Of a stretch of DNA of 64,000 nucleotides, positions 21,981 to 34,279 are shown in pieces. The translations under genes and the position numbers were made by a program. Within the stretch, counting starts at the first letter, position 1; every line of letters begins with the position of its first letter. The notes under the pieces were generated by a model. That model was not told the DNA's origin. It saw only the letters and a list, made by a program, of their open reading frames with translations, and made no database searches. Location of the stretch: positions 405,055,389 through 405,119,388 of the forward strand of contig NC_081408.1 of the NCBI RefSeq assembly GCF_030272615.1, written 5' to 3'. This DNA comes from Cryptomeria japonica (Eukaryota; Streptophyta; Pinopsida; Cupressales; Cupressaceae).

Positions 21981-23219
21981 CTAATTTTTCATGAGGACAA
22001 GATCACCAACTTGGAATTCTTGGGTTCTGACTTTTTTATGATAACTCATGCGCAGACAGTTTTGATATACTTGAAGATGATTCAAGACCTTGAGGTTCCT
22101 TTCATCTAACAATTCTAGCTCTTGTAAGCGGGCAATTCTGTATTCTTCCTCTGGTAGGATGTTTTGCAACGATACCCTTCGAGAGGGGATCTCGATCTCA
22201 AGGGGAAGGATGGCTTCGAAACCAAATACTAGGGAATAAGGAGTGGCACCTGTGGGGGTGCGGTAGGCCCACAATGCAAGATGGATTTGGAGGTGCCAAT
22301 CACAGCCTGCTTCATTGACTGTCTTTTTGAGGATTTTTATTAGGGTTTTATTAGAAGCCTCAACTTGGCTATTGCCTTGGGGGTAATATGGAGTGGAGAA
22401 GCGGTGTTGGATGTTGAATTTTTGGCAGAGTTCTTTGACATCCTAGTTCTTAAATTGTTTACCATTATCTGTGATGATAACTTTTGGGATGCCATATCGA
22501 CAGATTAGGTAGTTCAGGATGAATTTAGATATTTTCTTGCCGGTGGTGAAAGTAAGAGGGATAGCCTCTACCCACTTGGTGAAGTATTCGGTGGTGGTGA
22601 TACTGAATTTATGTTCGTTGGAAGATGAAGGGTGGATTTTCCCAATGAGATCGAGCCCCCACTGTGAGAAGGGCCATGGTGTAATGAATGGCTGCAATTC
22701 TTGTGACAGTGCATGAATCTTGTCACCATGCTGCTGGCAAGGGATGCATTTCTTCACATAATTGTATGCATCTTCTTCCATTTTAGGCCAATAGTATCCT
22801 ATTTTCAAAAGTTTTTTAGCCAATGTGAGTCCACTTGAGTGTGCCCTACAGATACCCTCGTGTACTTCACGTAATGCCCATTCTGCTTCTTGTTTATCTA
22901 AACACCTTAGGAGGGAACCATCAAAATGCTTTCTGAACAAGGTGTCTGCAAGGATGGTGTAATGGGCACATCGATGGATGGAGGTTTGCTATTGGGTTTT
23001 GGTGAGGTGTGGGGGAATGGTGTTGTCTTTGAAGAAAGCGAAGGTTTCTTGGTACCAAGGGGACTTAGGACCAACAAGAACACACACCACTTCAGACTCT
23101 AGTAGGTCGTATGCTGGTATAAACAATTGCTCAGCCAAGAACTCGCACTTCTGACTGTGTGCTGACATTTGAAGGAGGGAGCCAATGGTGGCCATTGCAT
23201 CTGCAGCCCTATTGTTTGT
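21981..23219 (-). pseudogene. A integrase (zinc-binding, catalytic core, C-terminus; few stops)
   Basis: Readable in the pol frame from about 23219 down to 21981, with stops near 22985 and 22441. The N-terminal HHCC zinc finger is present (HEGICRAHSSG, then CIPCQQHG). The catalytic core shows its first aspartate in QWGLDLIGK, the second in ITDNGKQFKN and the glutamate in QVEASNKTL. A GTPY/SLVFG-E-A-x-LP region follows (TGATPYSLVFGFEAILPLEIE) and the C-terminus ends FQVGDLVLMKN. The enzyme would insert the cDNA, producing the 5-bp duplication seen at the ends. No chromodomain is visible. Confidence 0.9.
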
Positions 23220-25358
23220 TCATGGGATTTGGTCAAACTTGATTGCCATGAAATGTTGCTTAAGATCTTCAACCATGGTACGGTAGGGAAGGAGTTTATC
23301 ATCTTTTGTCTGGTATTCATCATTGACTTGTTTTATGATGAGTTGGGAATCGCCATAGACTTGTAATTCCTTTATTTTCCAGTGGATAGCCAAGCATAAA
23401 CCTGTGATGAGGGCCTCGTATTCTACTATGTTATTGGTACATGCAAAGGCTATCTTGTATGATTTGGGGATGCCATCTCCTTGAGGTGTGACCAATAATA
23501 TTCCTACCCCCGATCCATTTTGAGTGTAGGAGCCATCAAAATACAATTTCCACGTGGAGGATGTGGTAACAATCATAATGAACTCATCTGGTAATTCTGT
23601 GAGAAGAGGATGGTCGCCTGGAAGTGGAGCTTCAGCCAACTGATCTGCAATGACTTGTCCCTTGATTTCCTTTCTGTCCACATATTCAATGTCAAACTCG
23701 CTTAAGAGCATGACCCATTTGGCGGTTCTGCCAGTGAGAGAAACTTTGGACAAGAGATATTTAAGTGGATCAATTTTAGCAATTAATTTTGTCTTATTAT
23801 TTAGCATATAGTGTCGTAGTTTTTGTGTGCTGAACACTAATGTCAAACATGCTCTTTTAATGGGGGTGTAATTGATTTCATATCCTACCAACGTCTGACT
23901 GATGTAGTAAATGGTGTGTTCCTTCCCTTGATCATCTGTTTTCACCAATAATGCCCCCAATGCCACTGCAGTAGCATATATATACAAAATAAGGGGTTTT
24001 CCAGGAGCAGGAGGCATCAATACGGGAGGTGATGCTAGATATTCTTTTAATTTCTCAAAGGCCTTTTGACATAGGCAATCCCATTTAAATTGTGTGTCTT
24101 TACACAACAGGTGTGCAAATGGATGGCACTTGTCTACTAGCTGTGAAATGAAACGCCTGACAGACTGGAGTTTTCCTTGGAGACAGCGCAGTTGTCTGAG
24201 AGTTTTTGGTAGAGGCATTTCCATAATAGCTTTTACCTTTGCGGGATCAACCTCGATGCCTCTACGGGAAATAATGAATCCCAGTAGTTTTCCCAATGTG
24301 ACGCCAAACACACACTTTTTGGGATTTAGGCGCAACTTGTATTTTTCCAATCTTTCGAAGATCTGTTTTAGAATGGGGATGTGTTCTTGTCTTGTCTTGG
24401 ATTTTCCTAGCAGATCATCCTCGTAGTCCTCCATAATTTTGTGCAAGAGGTCATGAAAAATTGTTGTCATTGCCCGTTGATACGTAGCTCCAGCATTTTT
24501 AAGGCCAAAAGGCATGACCCGGTAACAGAAGGTACCCCATGGTGTTGTGAATGCAATTTTATGCTGATCCTCATCTGCTATCCTGATTTGGTTGTATCCA
24601 AAAAACCCATCCATTAGCAATAACATTTCATGTCCTGCTGTAAGGTCCACAATCATGTCTATATTGGGGAGCGGGAAATCATCTTTAGGACAAGCTATAT
24701 TTAGATCTCATAAATTTGTGCAGATGCAGATGCCCCCAGCAGGTTTGCCGATAGGTACAATGTTGGAGACCCATTCAGCATAATCTATTGGTTTGATAAA
24801 GTCTACGTCTAACAACTTTTGGAGTTCCGCCTTGACCAGGAGTGCAATATGTGGGTGCATTTTGCGCAATTTTTGTTTTACAGGTTTTGCATCTGGGTAG
24901 ACAATGAGATTGTGAACCACCAAGGCAGGGTCCAACCCTGGCATATCAGAATAGGACCATGCAAAATTGATTTTTACCTCTGTAAGGAAGTTGATGAAGT
25001 CTTGTTTCTCGATTTCTGTGAGGGATTTGGCAATGAGCACATTTTTTGGAATGACCTCGGTGCCCATGTTGATGCTATCTATTTCTTCTATCAACAAATT
25101 TGATTTGTCTTGTGGAAGGTAACCAATGGTAGGGAGGTCAAATCCCTCATCGTCAAGTGCCTTTTCTAGGTTTTCACTTTCAGATATGCCCTTTGTTTTT
25201 ATTTCTTGTTCATCCAAAGGTGCCTGAGGGAGGTTTTCACCTAGGGAATCATATCTTTTTCTTTTATTATCTTTTTTGTGGCTAATGGCATTGACTTGAC
25301 TACCAAAGTATCCCTTTTCGTGTAGTTGAATACCCTCGATTCTGCTACAATCTTCCAT
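23220..25358 (-). pseudogene. A reverse transcriptase with two RNase H domains
   Basis: One pol frame with a stop near 24706. RT begins with PVKQKLRKMHPHIALLVKAE, continues through FPLPNIDMIVD and FGLKNAGATYQR, and has the catalytic box YEDD at about 24425 where YVDD is normal. The RT-linked RNase H follows (LILYIYATAVALGALLV; the expected aspartate after A-T is missing). A tether comes next, then a second RNase H at 23600-23280 with WKLYFDGSYTQNGSGVG, VEYEALITG and VYGDSQLI, which keeps its acidic residues. The duplicated domain is the hallmark of Tat-lineage Ty3 elements. The domain normally makes the element cDNA. Confidence 0.92.
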
Positions 25359-25424
25359 ATTTTGTGTTGTTAGGAGAGCAATGAGAGCATTATCATCGGC
25401 ACAAATATCTAAAGTGGGTTTGTC

Positions 25425-26515
25425 TCATTGACCCCAATCAATGAGTTCAGGATGGACAAGATGTAGCTCATGTGCAGTGGGAGGGGTTACGGGGGTGATG
25501 GTATTGATGTAAGCATCCAAGAAGATATCTTTCTCATATTCATAAGGCATTTCATGGAATTCCTCTTCATCAGTGCTTTCAATATCTGAAGAAGGACTAG
25601 AAGGGGCACCGACGATAGTAATCTTAGGCACCGGGGTGTACCCCAAGCCTCTGTTGTATCTGTAGGAGATAGGATTTATAGGTATTTTTCTTCCTTTCTC
25701 CTCTGGTCCCAGGCCGTGTCCTTTGTAACCCATTTTTTCAACTATGGCAGATGCTTTTGGGTACATTTCTTTAGATATTCTTGTTGGATCTTCATCTTCT
25801 TCCCGGTACAGCCATGAAGAGATATCTGCTTCGAGGCTCTCGTTATCAAGTGGGCCCCATTACTGGAAGGTGGTGTTTTGGTATTGCATGACTGGTTTTG
25901 GGTCCTTTTTTATCTCTTTTGGTTTGCCAAATGACTTAGGAGAGAGAGGGAGGTTGCCTATTAATAAGACGTCCTCCAATTTGTATTCTCTACAGCTATT
26001 GTCCAAGATCTTGATTTGCTTATCTGGTTGGGATGATGTGGAGGCAACATTTGATGTGTCAGATGGAGGTGTTGGCAAGGGTCTATTTAGTGGGCAATGA
26101 TACAGATGCTTTCCCTCTAATAGTTTGCAATATTGAAAAGGTTGGGGATCACCTTTGATAGTGATCTTTCTTCCGTTATAGGGGAATTTGATGCATTGGT
26201 GATAGGTGAAGGGTACGGCCTGCAAGGAATGAATCCATGGCCTCCTAAGGAGAATGTTGTATGGGAGGTCAAGATCTAGTACTTGGCAAGGGGTTTCAAT
26301 TGTAATGGGGCCCACTTGAAGAGGTAAGGTGATTATGCCCTTTGAAATTCTTTCTGCATCATCATATGCCTTTATTGTGATCCTTCCTGATGTGTCTACC
26401 AGATCCTCAGAAAGTCCCAATTGTTTTATTAATTTGTATGTACACAGATTGAGCCTGGACCCACCATCTATCGGGATACGTTTGACCTTGTGCTTGTGGA
26501 TAAGAGCTTCGATGT
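25425..26515 (-). pseudogene. A retropepsin-like protease and G-patch
   Basis: The protease core reads IPIDGGSRLNLCT (active-site DGG, common in Tat elements, where most retropepsins have DTG or DSG), then LDLPYNILLRRPWIH (flap and the usual I-L-L-G-R-P-W, with G changed to R). It overlaps the end of gag in a different frame, so either a frameshift mutation or gag-pol frameshifting separates them. About 250 residues downstream there is a G-patch-like segment, KMGYKGHGLGPEEKGRKIPI, ending RGLGYTP. G-patch motifs bind nucleic acid. Confidence 0.8.
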
Positions 26516-29017
26516 GTAAAGGTTTGTTATGGTCTTCATCTGTGGGAGCATCTTTGGAGTTAAATACAATGTGTTGTTGGGCAGGAAGGTTTCCAATAAG
26601 GGCTTGGAATTGGGTGGCGTTGATGTTATCTGGAATGCGTGATTGGAGAGGGCTTGTTCAAAAATTTCTTTGTGGACCGGGGAGGTCTTGAGAAGTTCCA
26701 AAATGGAGATCTGCGCGGGTGTCTTCCCAAGTTGATCAAGGAGGTCATATCGGTGGGTGGAAGACATGGGTGGGGGGTTTGGTGGGGGAGGAACTCCTTG
26801 GATGGTGACTCTTCCTCGGCGTGTAGTTGCATTGCAGTCATTCTGGAAATGGGAGGTGGAAGGCGTGGCGCCTTGAATGACTATCCGAGCAGGATTTGGT
26901 CTGCTTTGGGAAGAAGGAGGATTAACTCCTTGGATGGTTATGACATTGACATTATTGTCTGTAGGTTCAATGCGACCTACCAAAAAATCAAAACCGGTTA
27001 CATGATTAGCGTAGTCATAACCCATTGCGTTAGATGATGAGCCTTTTTCTTTATCATGCTTCAAGAAGGGTTCCTGGTACATTTTGAGTTTGTCATTGTT
27101 ATTACCAGGTTTTGTATTTGCTATCTCAATCTCACCTCTATCAATGAGATCTTGTATGTAGATCTTCAGTTTCATACACTTTCGTGTATCATGTCTCTTG
27201 ATACGATGGTATTCACAATACTCATTTTCATTATACCATCTTGGCCTAGGTTGATTGGGGTCAAACGGGCGAGTGATTGGAAAAACCACTATCCCTACTT
27301 GGACAAGTTTTTGAAACACCATTTCAATAGGCTCAGCCAGAGGAGTGAAATCTCTTGGAGTCCTGTTATTCGATCGGGGTGGTTGTCCTTGGATTGAGAC
27401 ATTGTTGTGAGGTTTTTGGGATTGATTTTGGTTGTTGAATTGATGATTGTTGGTGGTGGATTTTGGGGGAGCGGCCATGGTTTGGACCCGCTTTGTGTCA
27501 GTTATACCATCATTGACCACATTTTTGTTTTTGGATCAGAATTTTGGCTTGTCATTATAATAAGAGGAAGAACTTTGTGTTGATTTCTGGTAATGTTTCA
27601 AGGTTCCTTCCTCCAACAAGACACGTTTGAGGGCGAGACCCTTATCTGTCAATTTTTGGAAGGATTTGGTACATTGAGATATTAAAGGTCTTGAAAGTTT
27701 AGGCACCAAGTTCTTTTGGAATAGCTCAATTTGATGTTGTTCTGGCATGTCCCACTGGAATTTCTTGATAAGATGTTACCATCTTTGTAGGAAATTGGCA
27801 AAGATTTCTCTAGACCTTTGTTTTGTATTACATAAGTCTATCATAGATACATCATTACCCATGTTGTATGCATAGTAGGCCACAAATTTTTCTGCCAAGT
27901 CTAGAAAAGAGACAATGGAACCTCGTGGTAAAGATGAGAACCATACCAAGGCTTCTCCCATGAGACTCTTGGGAAAGAGTCTGTGAAGATAAAGGTCACT
28001 ATAGGAGACTTCTTGGCATAAGACGTGGAATTATCAGACATGGTCACGGGGATCTCCTTTGCCTTCATACTTGGTGAATTTAGGGATCTCAAATCCTAGG
28101 GGATATGGTGCAACTGATATAGACGGGTCGTAAGGACAAAGGCAAAACTCTTCGAACGAGTAAGTTTTCCTTTTATTAGTCCTTTGTTTCATGTCCTTGA
28201 TGATATTCTTCATGTCTTGAATTTCCTTGATGAGGTCTTGTTGTGGACTTTGATATTGATGAATTGTACTTGCCCCAAGAATTGGATGAACCAAAGAAGA
28301 CACACCACCACCAATATATTGATATGATGAGGAGGTGGGAACGTGGGATGTGATGACCGATGTGGCTGGGGTTTGAGGGACAGTTGGTTGCAGTCCACCA
28401 ACTGTTGTGACGGGATTGAATATGACCCGGATAACATTTGCGACATTGTTGGGAGGAAGGGAAGTTTGTGGAATAGAAATTTGTGGTTGAATAGGAGGTG
28501 GTATAGAATTTTGTTGGAGAATGGATGAGATCGGATTTGATAGTGGTATGGATGGTAAGGAGGAAGAAAGTGGGATGGAGACCATGGTGGGAGGTACCGT
28601 GGGTGGCATTGATTGAGCCTAAATGATTGATGGGGCTGCAATTGATTGAGTTTGAATAGTAGGTGCAACACTTTGTGTGGGAGCGAGGTCTCCTTGTGGT
28701 TGTTGGGTGAGAGTAGATCTATTAAATTCAGGCGGAAGTTGAGCTCCATGTTCAAGGAGAGTTTTCAGAAGTGCAGTAGGATTGTATTTAATAAACTTTT
28801 CCATCATCTCTTGGTTATAAGAATTTGCTAGGAAAGTTTGCACTTCCGGACAAAGTTCATCTTGGTTAACCATGTCAAGATTTTGACTTTGATCTTGATC
28901 GCTAGGTTGCCCATTTTGTGTATGATCTTGCGTGGGATCTTCATATAGGACACCAATGTCTGGCATGCCATATTGTTGTTCAACCATCTTTTGCTTTTGG
29001 GATCGAGTTGCAACCAT
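26468..29017 (-). pseudogene. A gag polyprotein (few stops)
   Basis: A single frame from ATG 29017 (MVATRSQKQKMVEQ) to 26468, with stops near 28617, 28032, 27774 and 27534. A proline/serine-rich N-terminal third is followed by the capsid-like retrotransposon gag domain (GEALVWFSSLPRGSIVSF), then a zinc-type motif CEYHRIKRHDTRKC with the Tat pattern C-x2-H-x4-H-x4-C. The last part (YDLLDQLGKTPAQISILELL) is the conserved pre-protease segment also seen in H at 37720-37790. The protein would assemble the particle. Confidence 0.88.
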
Positions 29018-29029
29018 ACACGATATTTG

Positions 29030-29385
29030 TGATGAAAAGACTTAGGAAAAATATGATGAAAGGACTTAAGAAATTTGTGATGAAAGGATTTAAGAAATTT
29101 GAGGATGAAAGGACTTAAGAAATTTGTGATGAAAGGATTTAAGAAATTTGAGGATGAAAAGATTTGAGAAATTTGTGATGAAAGGATTTAAGAAATTTGA
29201 GGATGAAAAGACTTGAGAAATTTGTGATGAAAGGATTTGAGAAATTTCAGAATGAAAAGACTTCAGAAATTTGTGATGAAAGGATTTAAGAAATTTGTGA
29301 TGAAAGGACTTGAGAAATTTGTGATGAAAGGATTTAAGAAAATTGAGGATGAAAGGATTTAAGAAATTTGAGGATGATTGATGAA
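29030..29385 (-). repeat. Tandem array of ~25-base units just upstream of the A gag start
   Basis: About fourteen units of AAATTTGTGATGAAAGGATT or AAATTTGAGGATGAAAAGA type. A minus-strand frame through it reads KSFHHKFL repeats, but it lies upstream of the gag ATG and is not gag itself. No such array is seen at the corresponding place in E or F. Confidence 0.88.
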
Positions 29386-29389
29386 GAAG

Positions 29390-31934
29390 GTATGGTAGTG
29401 ATGGTTTAGAAGAAACTTGATAACTAGGTTGTCTTTGACATGAATACGACTTAATGGAGGATCGATTTGAATGGCAAGTTGTATGAAGGGATATGACCAC
29501 CCTAATTTGGACGATAATAGGTGTTTCAAAGGAAAAACTTGAATGTTGACGTAGAGGATAAACTCTTAGCTTCTCTCTTGGGCTTATGAAAAATGGGACG
29601 GACAGAGTTTTGACGCAATTTTGGACTTTGTGTGGGTAATGACTTGGACAATTGTTTGTGTCTTGACAAGTGTTTTTGCAAAGTGTTTGGGGATAGTGAT
29701 GTGTTTTTAGTCTACTCTTGGCAAGTATGTATCAAACAAAGCAAACACAGTGATCAAATGCATATTATATCAAAGACACTCATGCTCATATACAACATTC
29801 TTAAGGCTGGCAAGGACAATAGTCATTGAATCCCAATTGGTTTCCCATCTACGCTTACCCAGAGCAGACACTTAGATGTTTGACCCCACTGGCTCCCCTC
29901 CATGGCACTCACTTCTCGAGCCAGCCAAGCATCAATTCTCATGAAAACTCCTCATGGTGAACTTTGTGTCTCTACTAAGGGCCATAAGAATATGGGCTGC
30001 TTCAGAGGTCCGACCTCCTGCACCAATGACTAGAGGTTTTTGGCCACTATGAATAAGGTGTTTAGTAAGTCGTCCCGTTAGGAGCTACCCTTCGAAGTTG
30101 CGCAAGCGCAATTGAGGCCTATAGCCCAACGAAGCACCAAGAACTTAGTAGTCACGCAAGCATGATTGAGATCTCTAGGATCCTACTAAGCACCCAATGT
30201 GAGAGTGAACTCTCATATAGCCCCAACCATTAACCCTTTCATAGTCAATGGCCTATTTATTATAGTGAGTTGGGAACCCTAGGTCCGGGTGTACTCACTT
30301 GGGTCGTTCCCCTCTTACCTTCTCAAAGAGCAAGTTGGGAGGGCAGGCCCGCTAGAGGTAAAAACACAATCAAACAAGAAAAGGTTGGAGGGTCTAGATT
30401 TATGATCGTCTAGTAAGATGAGAGCATACTTTCCTACCTTTACGCTTTTCTTAAAGACATAAGACAATGGTTCATTCCATTTTAATTAATATCTAGGTGC
30501 CTAATTTAAATAAATGCACAATATTTGGTTGAATCAGCTAGGCAACCTGCAAAACCACTTGATTAGTAATTTGAAAATGGGAGTCTTCAAAAAGCATCCT
30601 GCAAAACAACTTGATTAGTAGTTTGGAAAAATAGAGTCTTCAACAAGCGTCCTGCAAAACAATTTGATTAGTTTGGAAAAATAGAGTCTTCAACAAGCGT
30701 CCTGCAAAAAACAACAAAATGACAAAAATATTAATTTTTTTCATTTTTTGGGAATGAATAGAAAAACATGAATAAAAACTTTTTTAATAATGACAAATGT
30801 GAATTTGAAAAAAGCTTTGATGGGTAAATAGGGTTTGACTAGGTTTTTGCCACTTTCCAAGGGATAGGCAAGTGAAAAATGAGGATTTTGGAGGAGAGAT
30901 GAAGGAATGGGAAAATTTGTCCAAGAGAGACAAAGAAGAAAAAGTTGGAGATGGATAATATGAGAAAAATTTGGAGGTGATTGGATAAAAGGGGAAGGAG
31001 TTATGACAAACCCTAAAAAATAGAGAAATGAGATTTTGGGCTTCAAAAAGTGGATTTTTGGGATAAGGCCCCCAAGGAAAGAAATGTGGAAAATGACAAT
31101 GCGGAGAATCTGGTGAAGTTTGGAAGAAAATGGAGTCGAGATAAAGAAGATATGGTGAAAAAACAGAATTTAAAAAAAAAAAAAACCTTAGATTTAACAG
31201 AGCAAACAGCAACCCTAGATTTAACAGAGCAGAAACCCTAAATTTAGCAGAATAAAAAAAAAATGTCAAAGGTCCAGATTTCTGATTGTCTAGATAGACA
31301 AGAGCATAATCTCCTACTTTCACACTTCCTGCAGTTAGACAGATTATATTTAAATAGAGCAGATAATAGGAAATGAAAAAAAAAGAAATGCAGACTACAG
31401 TTAGCGCCTAAAAATTTCAGATTGATTAACAGAACAAACAGTAGCACTAAATAGATAGAAAAGTGTCAGGTCCGGATTTCTGATTGTCTAGATAGACAAG
31501 AGCATACTCTCCTATTTTCACACTTTACTGCGGTCACAGCATACAGTCGCGCTAAATAGAATAGAAAAGTGAAAGGTCTAGATTTCTGATTGTCTATATA
31601 GATAAGAGCATACTCTCCTACTTTTACACAGATTATAATTAAATAGAGCAAATAACAGATCAGATAACAGGAATTCAAATTCCCACAAAAACGCTCACGC
31701 TAATCGCAGAACTATCGTGTTGAAACTGAAACTGAAACAGAAAAAGAACAGAAACAAAAACGAAATAGAAACAGAAACAGAAAAGAAGCTGTTGTGCAGA
31801 AATATAAAGCCGCTATTCTGGAACCTCAAAAAAAATTTATTTGTTTATTTATTTCTGCGGTCGCGCTATTCTGGAACCTACGTCTCACAACTCACAAAAA
31901 CCTAAAAAAAAAAAAAAATTAGTTCTTAGGGATG
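29390..31934 (-). other. A 5' leader with conserved sub-modules
   Basis: This non-coding leader lies between the primer site and gag. From 5' to 3' on the minus strand it holds three extra copies of the hairpin module (31575-31625, 31466-31525, 31265-31325), a 3-fold repeat of about 55 bases (30545-30710) whose units end TTTTGCAGG, the hairpin module at 30390-30440, and a block around 29840-30360 that includes GAACGACCCAAGTG and GCGGGCCTGCCCTCC, shared with E and F. Short open frames in it are not genes. Confidence 0.75.
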
Positions 31935-31958
31935 TGGGTCCCACCAGGTGTGCCAAAA
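31935..31958 (-). promoter_or_regulatory. A primer-binding site
   Basis: Minus-strand TTTTGGCACACCTGGTGGG immediately follows the 5' LTR. It corresponds in position and pattern to the sites of F (TGGCACCCACCGTGGGG) and E (TGGTGCCCACCATGGGG). I do not assign the tRNA. Confidence 0.75.
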
Positions 31959-33022
31959 TGAAGAAGGGAAAACAGATTTGAAAGTCAAATGATCAAAACA
32001 TAACGAAATAAACATGCAGAATGCTAAAATATCATTAAAAGACCATTTCACCTTGCTATTTTACCTTCTCCTTCGGATTGAGCTTGATGAAGTGAAGGCG
32101 CCCCTTGATAATGCTCCACTTGATGTGCTCCTTTGATTGCTGGATGTGGATGGCTCTCCAATGTTGTGCACAAATGGAATAGATTTGAAAAATGATAACA
32201 ATGAGATGATTAAGTTGCCAAGAGGATTTCCTGGGCTCAAAAGGGCAGCATAAACTTACTGGATTTCAAGATGTTTTGAATGAAGGGATGGAGCCCTATT
32301 TTATAGGAAGAGGAGAGAAAAATGGATGGATAGGATGAATTCGAGATGAAGGGATAAGATTTACTTGTGAGCTCACACAAGGTCCAAGAGAGGGTGTGGG
32401 GACCAAGAATTATGCTTTAAAGGCATTTTGTATCTCCACACTCCACAAGATGCATTGGAGGAATTAAAAATTCTCCAAAAAAGGATATCATGGGGATTGG
32501 AGGAATAAAAAGGAATTAAAAATTCCTTGGGAGAGGGGATGCCTAGAGGAATGTGTGATTTCGAAAATCTTACATTCACCTAGGAAAAGAGCATTTAAAG
32601 CTAGTGGCTGGATGAAAAGGACAAAGAGTTGACTTTGTAACTAATCATGATGATTAACTATTAACGACTCATTAGGAGGGGGATTAGAGGAAATGTTAGG
32701 TGGGATTAATATTTGTAGGAGAATTTGACTAGGAGAGAGAATGAGTGGAGGGAATAAAAAATTAGAAGAATAATGTTAAGTGAGTTTAGGGAGTTTCTAG
32801 AAGAATGAATTAAGAAGATGATTTGAAATTAATTAGCTAAGAGGAAGATTTGTGAGGATTTGATTTTTTTAGAAGAATAAAGAAAGGGATTGCTTTAAAT
32901 CAATCATATGCTATAGTGACAATATTAATTATATTTAATTAATATTGAGAGGAATTTGAATTAACATAATTAATTAATTAATTATGCGAGGAATTAAAAA
33001 TAATTATTTTTAAGTGTCTACA
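31959..33022 (-). repeat. A 5' LTR
   Basis: Starts TGTAGACACTTAAAA on the minus strand at 33022 and ends CTTCTTCA at 31959. The TATA box CCTATAAAATAGGG is at 32294-32307. The partner LTR is 18753-19821. Confidence 0.93.
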
Positions 33023-33027
33023 AAAAC

Positions 33028-34042
33028 CAAATAGCAAATAAAGCATTCACCCACAAAACCACAATCACCATAACACAAGATATTTGACATGGAAACCCAA
33101 ATGGGAAAAACCACAATGAGCAAAAACTCACAAGTAACTATCTGCAGAATAGAAACCAGATCGATTAAGGTCATACAATATTCTTCATCAGAACAGATCC
33201 TGTTAGGAATCTAGATCTCTATTAGGAGATAAGTCCTATTAAAGACTACCTTGTTAAAGGATTTCAAATACACAGTTGTGAACCACCTTGTTAGAGTATT
33301 TACAAAGGCTTTTCTAGGCCTACCCAGTTAAGGGCTTCAGACTTGTCAAAGATGTGAGTAATCAACAAGTGAGTGATCTAGATACTAGCACAGTATGCTT
33401 GGTTAGATCCTTGATAGCTCATTGATAATGCATTTCAGCATTACTTTAGTCTTCAATATCTCCACACTCTAACTCTTCACATAGACCTAATCTTCTTTGC
33501 AAAGATTGCACATAACCTTCTCATACATCATACATCTCTCTTCCATACAAACCCTAGACATGATGTCCTTATGAAGGAAACTGATTTCATGTCGGTCCAA
33601 TAGGATTAAACTACAAGTTTCTAGGTTTTGTGCATATAGACACATTTGGTAACACGAGACAAAATCACCACCAAAGTGTTGGTGGATGATAACTCATCAC
33701 AGAAATACCGGTTGGTAACTCATCACAGAGTAATATTGGTTCATACAATATACCGATTACCGGTTGTCAAAAATGAAGACTTGAAAATGTTAACTACCAC
33801 TTTGTTCCTTCGTACCGCTTGAGATCCTCAAACCACTTGAGGTCTTCATACCGCTTGGGTTCTCCATACCGCTTGAGGTCTTTAGTCAATTTGTGACTGG
33901 TAAACATCTTCTACAAAACATTGATAGTCTAAAGAATATAATACATAATACCGGCTGGAACAATTACCGATTGAACATAACTCATACATCAAGAAAGTGC
34001 GTGTCCATCAATGACAATCAAAACATCATCAAAATGCCAACA
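33028..34042 (-). repeat. B 5' LTR, 5' part
   Basis: Starts TGTTGGCATTTTGATGATG on the minus strand at 34042. Joining it at AAAAC to 18627-18752 restores one LTR, as the matching words around the junction in the truncated 3' LTR (AAACCAAATAG) confirm. It has several ACCGGT words and the GTGGTTTTTCCC phrase shared with C and D. Confidence 0.88.
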
Positions 34043-34047
34043 TATAC

Positions 34048-34279
34048 ATGACATAATGGACAAATCAAATTTCCAAATGCTTATCACCACTAGTAATCAC
34101 GCCAAGATCAACCACAACACACTACACCACCAAGAAAACCACATAAGGTGAAGAACATCACCAGTTGAGAAAAATCACCAAGAACTCGCACAACAATTAA
34201 TGCGGATCATCAAAACAAATAGGACATACTTAGGAAACACTAGAAGCACATTAGAATCATCAGTAATAGTTGTACCAAC
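34048..34279 (-). repeat. G: SIRE-like LTR, minus strand, 5' part
   Basis: Continues G after the TATAC duplication of B. Minus-strand TGTTGGTACAAC near 34279 is taken as the LTR start because related LTRs start TGTTGG. The limit is uncertain. Confidence 0.4.

Larger units (their letters stand above)
18753..33022 (-). mobile_element. A: nearly complete Ty3/gypsy (Tat-like) element, 14.3 kb, inserted in the B LTR
   Basis: Flanked by AAAAC on both sides (18748-18752 and 33023-33027). It has two LTRs of about 1.07 kb that are about 96 percent identical in the first 200 bases by eye, a primer site, a 2.6-kb leader, gag, protease with G-patch, RT, two RNase H domains, integrase, a 2-kb 3' region and a polypurine tract. 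Two RNase H domains, the second being the extra archaeal-like one, mark the Tat lineage. Pol keeps one frame with a few stops, so insertion was more recent than for E or the LINE. It is dead because of the stops and a mutated RT motif. Confidence 0.93.
15265..34042 (-). mobile_element. B: non-autonomous copia-like (SIRE-type) element, split by Ty3 element A
   Basis: A 5-bp duplication TATAC flanks it (15260-15264 and 34043-34047). On the minus strand the 5' LTR starts TGTTGGCATTTTG at 34042, is interrupted by A (18753-33022), and ends ...AGTACTCATCA at 18627. A primer site TGGTATCAGAGC follows, then a coiled-coil/zinc-knuckle ORF, then a second ORF of unknown function, then the last 130 bases of the 3' LTR. 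No protease, integrase or RT is present in the 3.2 kb between the LTRs. The 3' LTR lacks its first 1 kb, so a deletion probably removed the rest of the 3' end. Confidence 0.88.

Noticed and set aside
22443-26515. Endogenous plant pararetrovirus
   Set aside because: An integrase with an HHCC finger, paired LTRs with 5-bp duplications and no movement-protein reading identify Ty3/gypsy elements instead.
26400-26520. Programmed gag-pol frameshift in A
   Set aside because: Gag and protease overlap in different frames, but I see no convincing slippery site, and random frameshifts are common in these copies.
29090-29500. Repeat protein of 136 codons with KSFHHKFL units
   Set aside because: It is the frame of a tandem DNA repeat in the leader; it ends before the gag start and has no counterpart in E or F.
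14646-34279. G as a complete solo LTR
   Set aside because: Flanks AATAT and CCACT do not match, and the right end is set only by a TGTTGG word.
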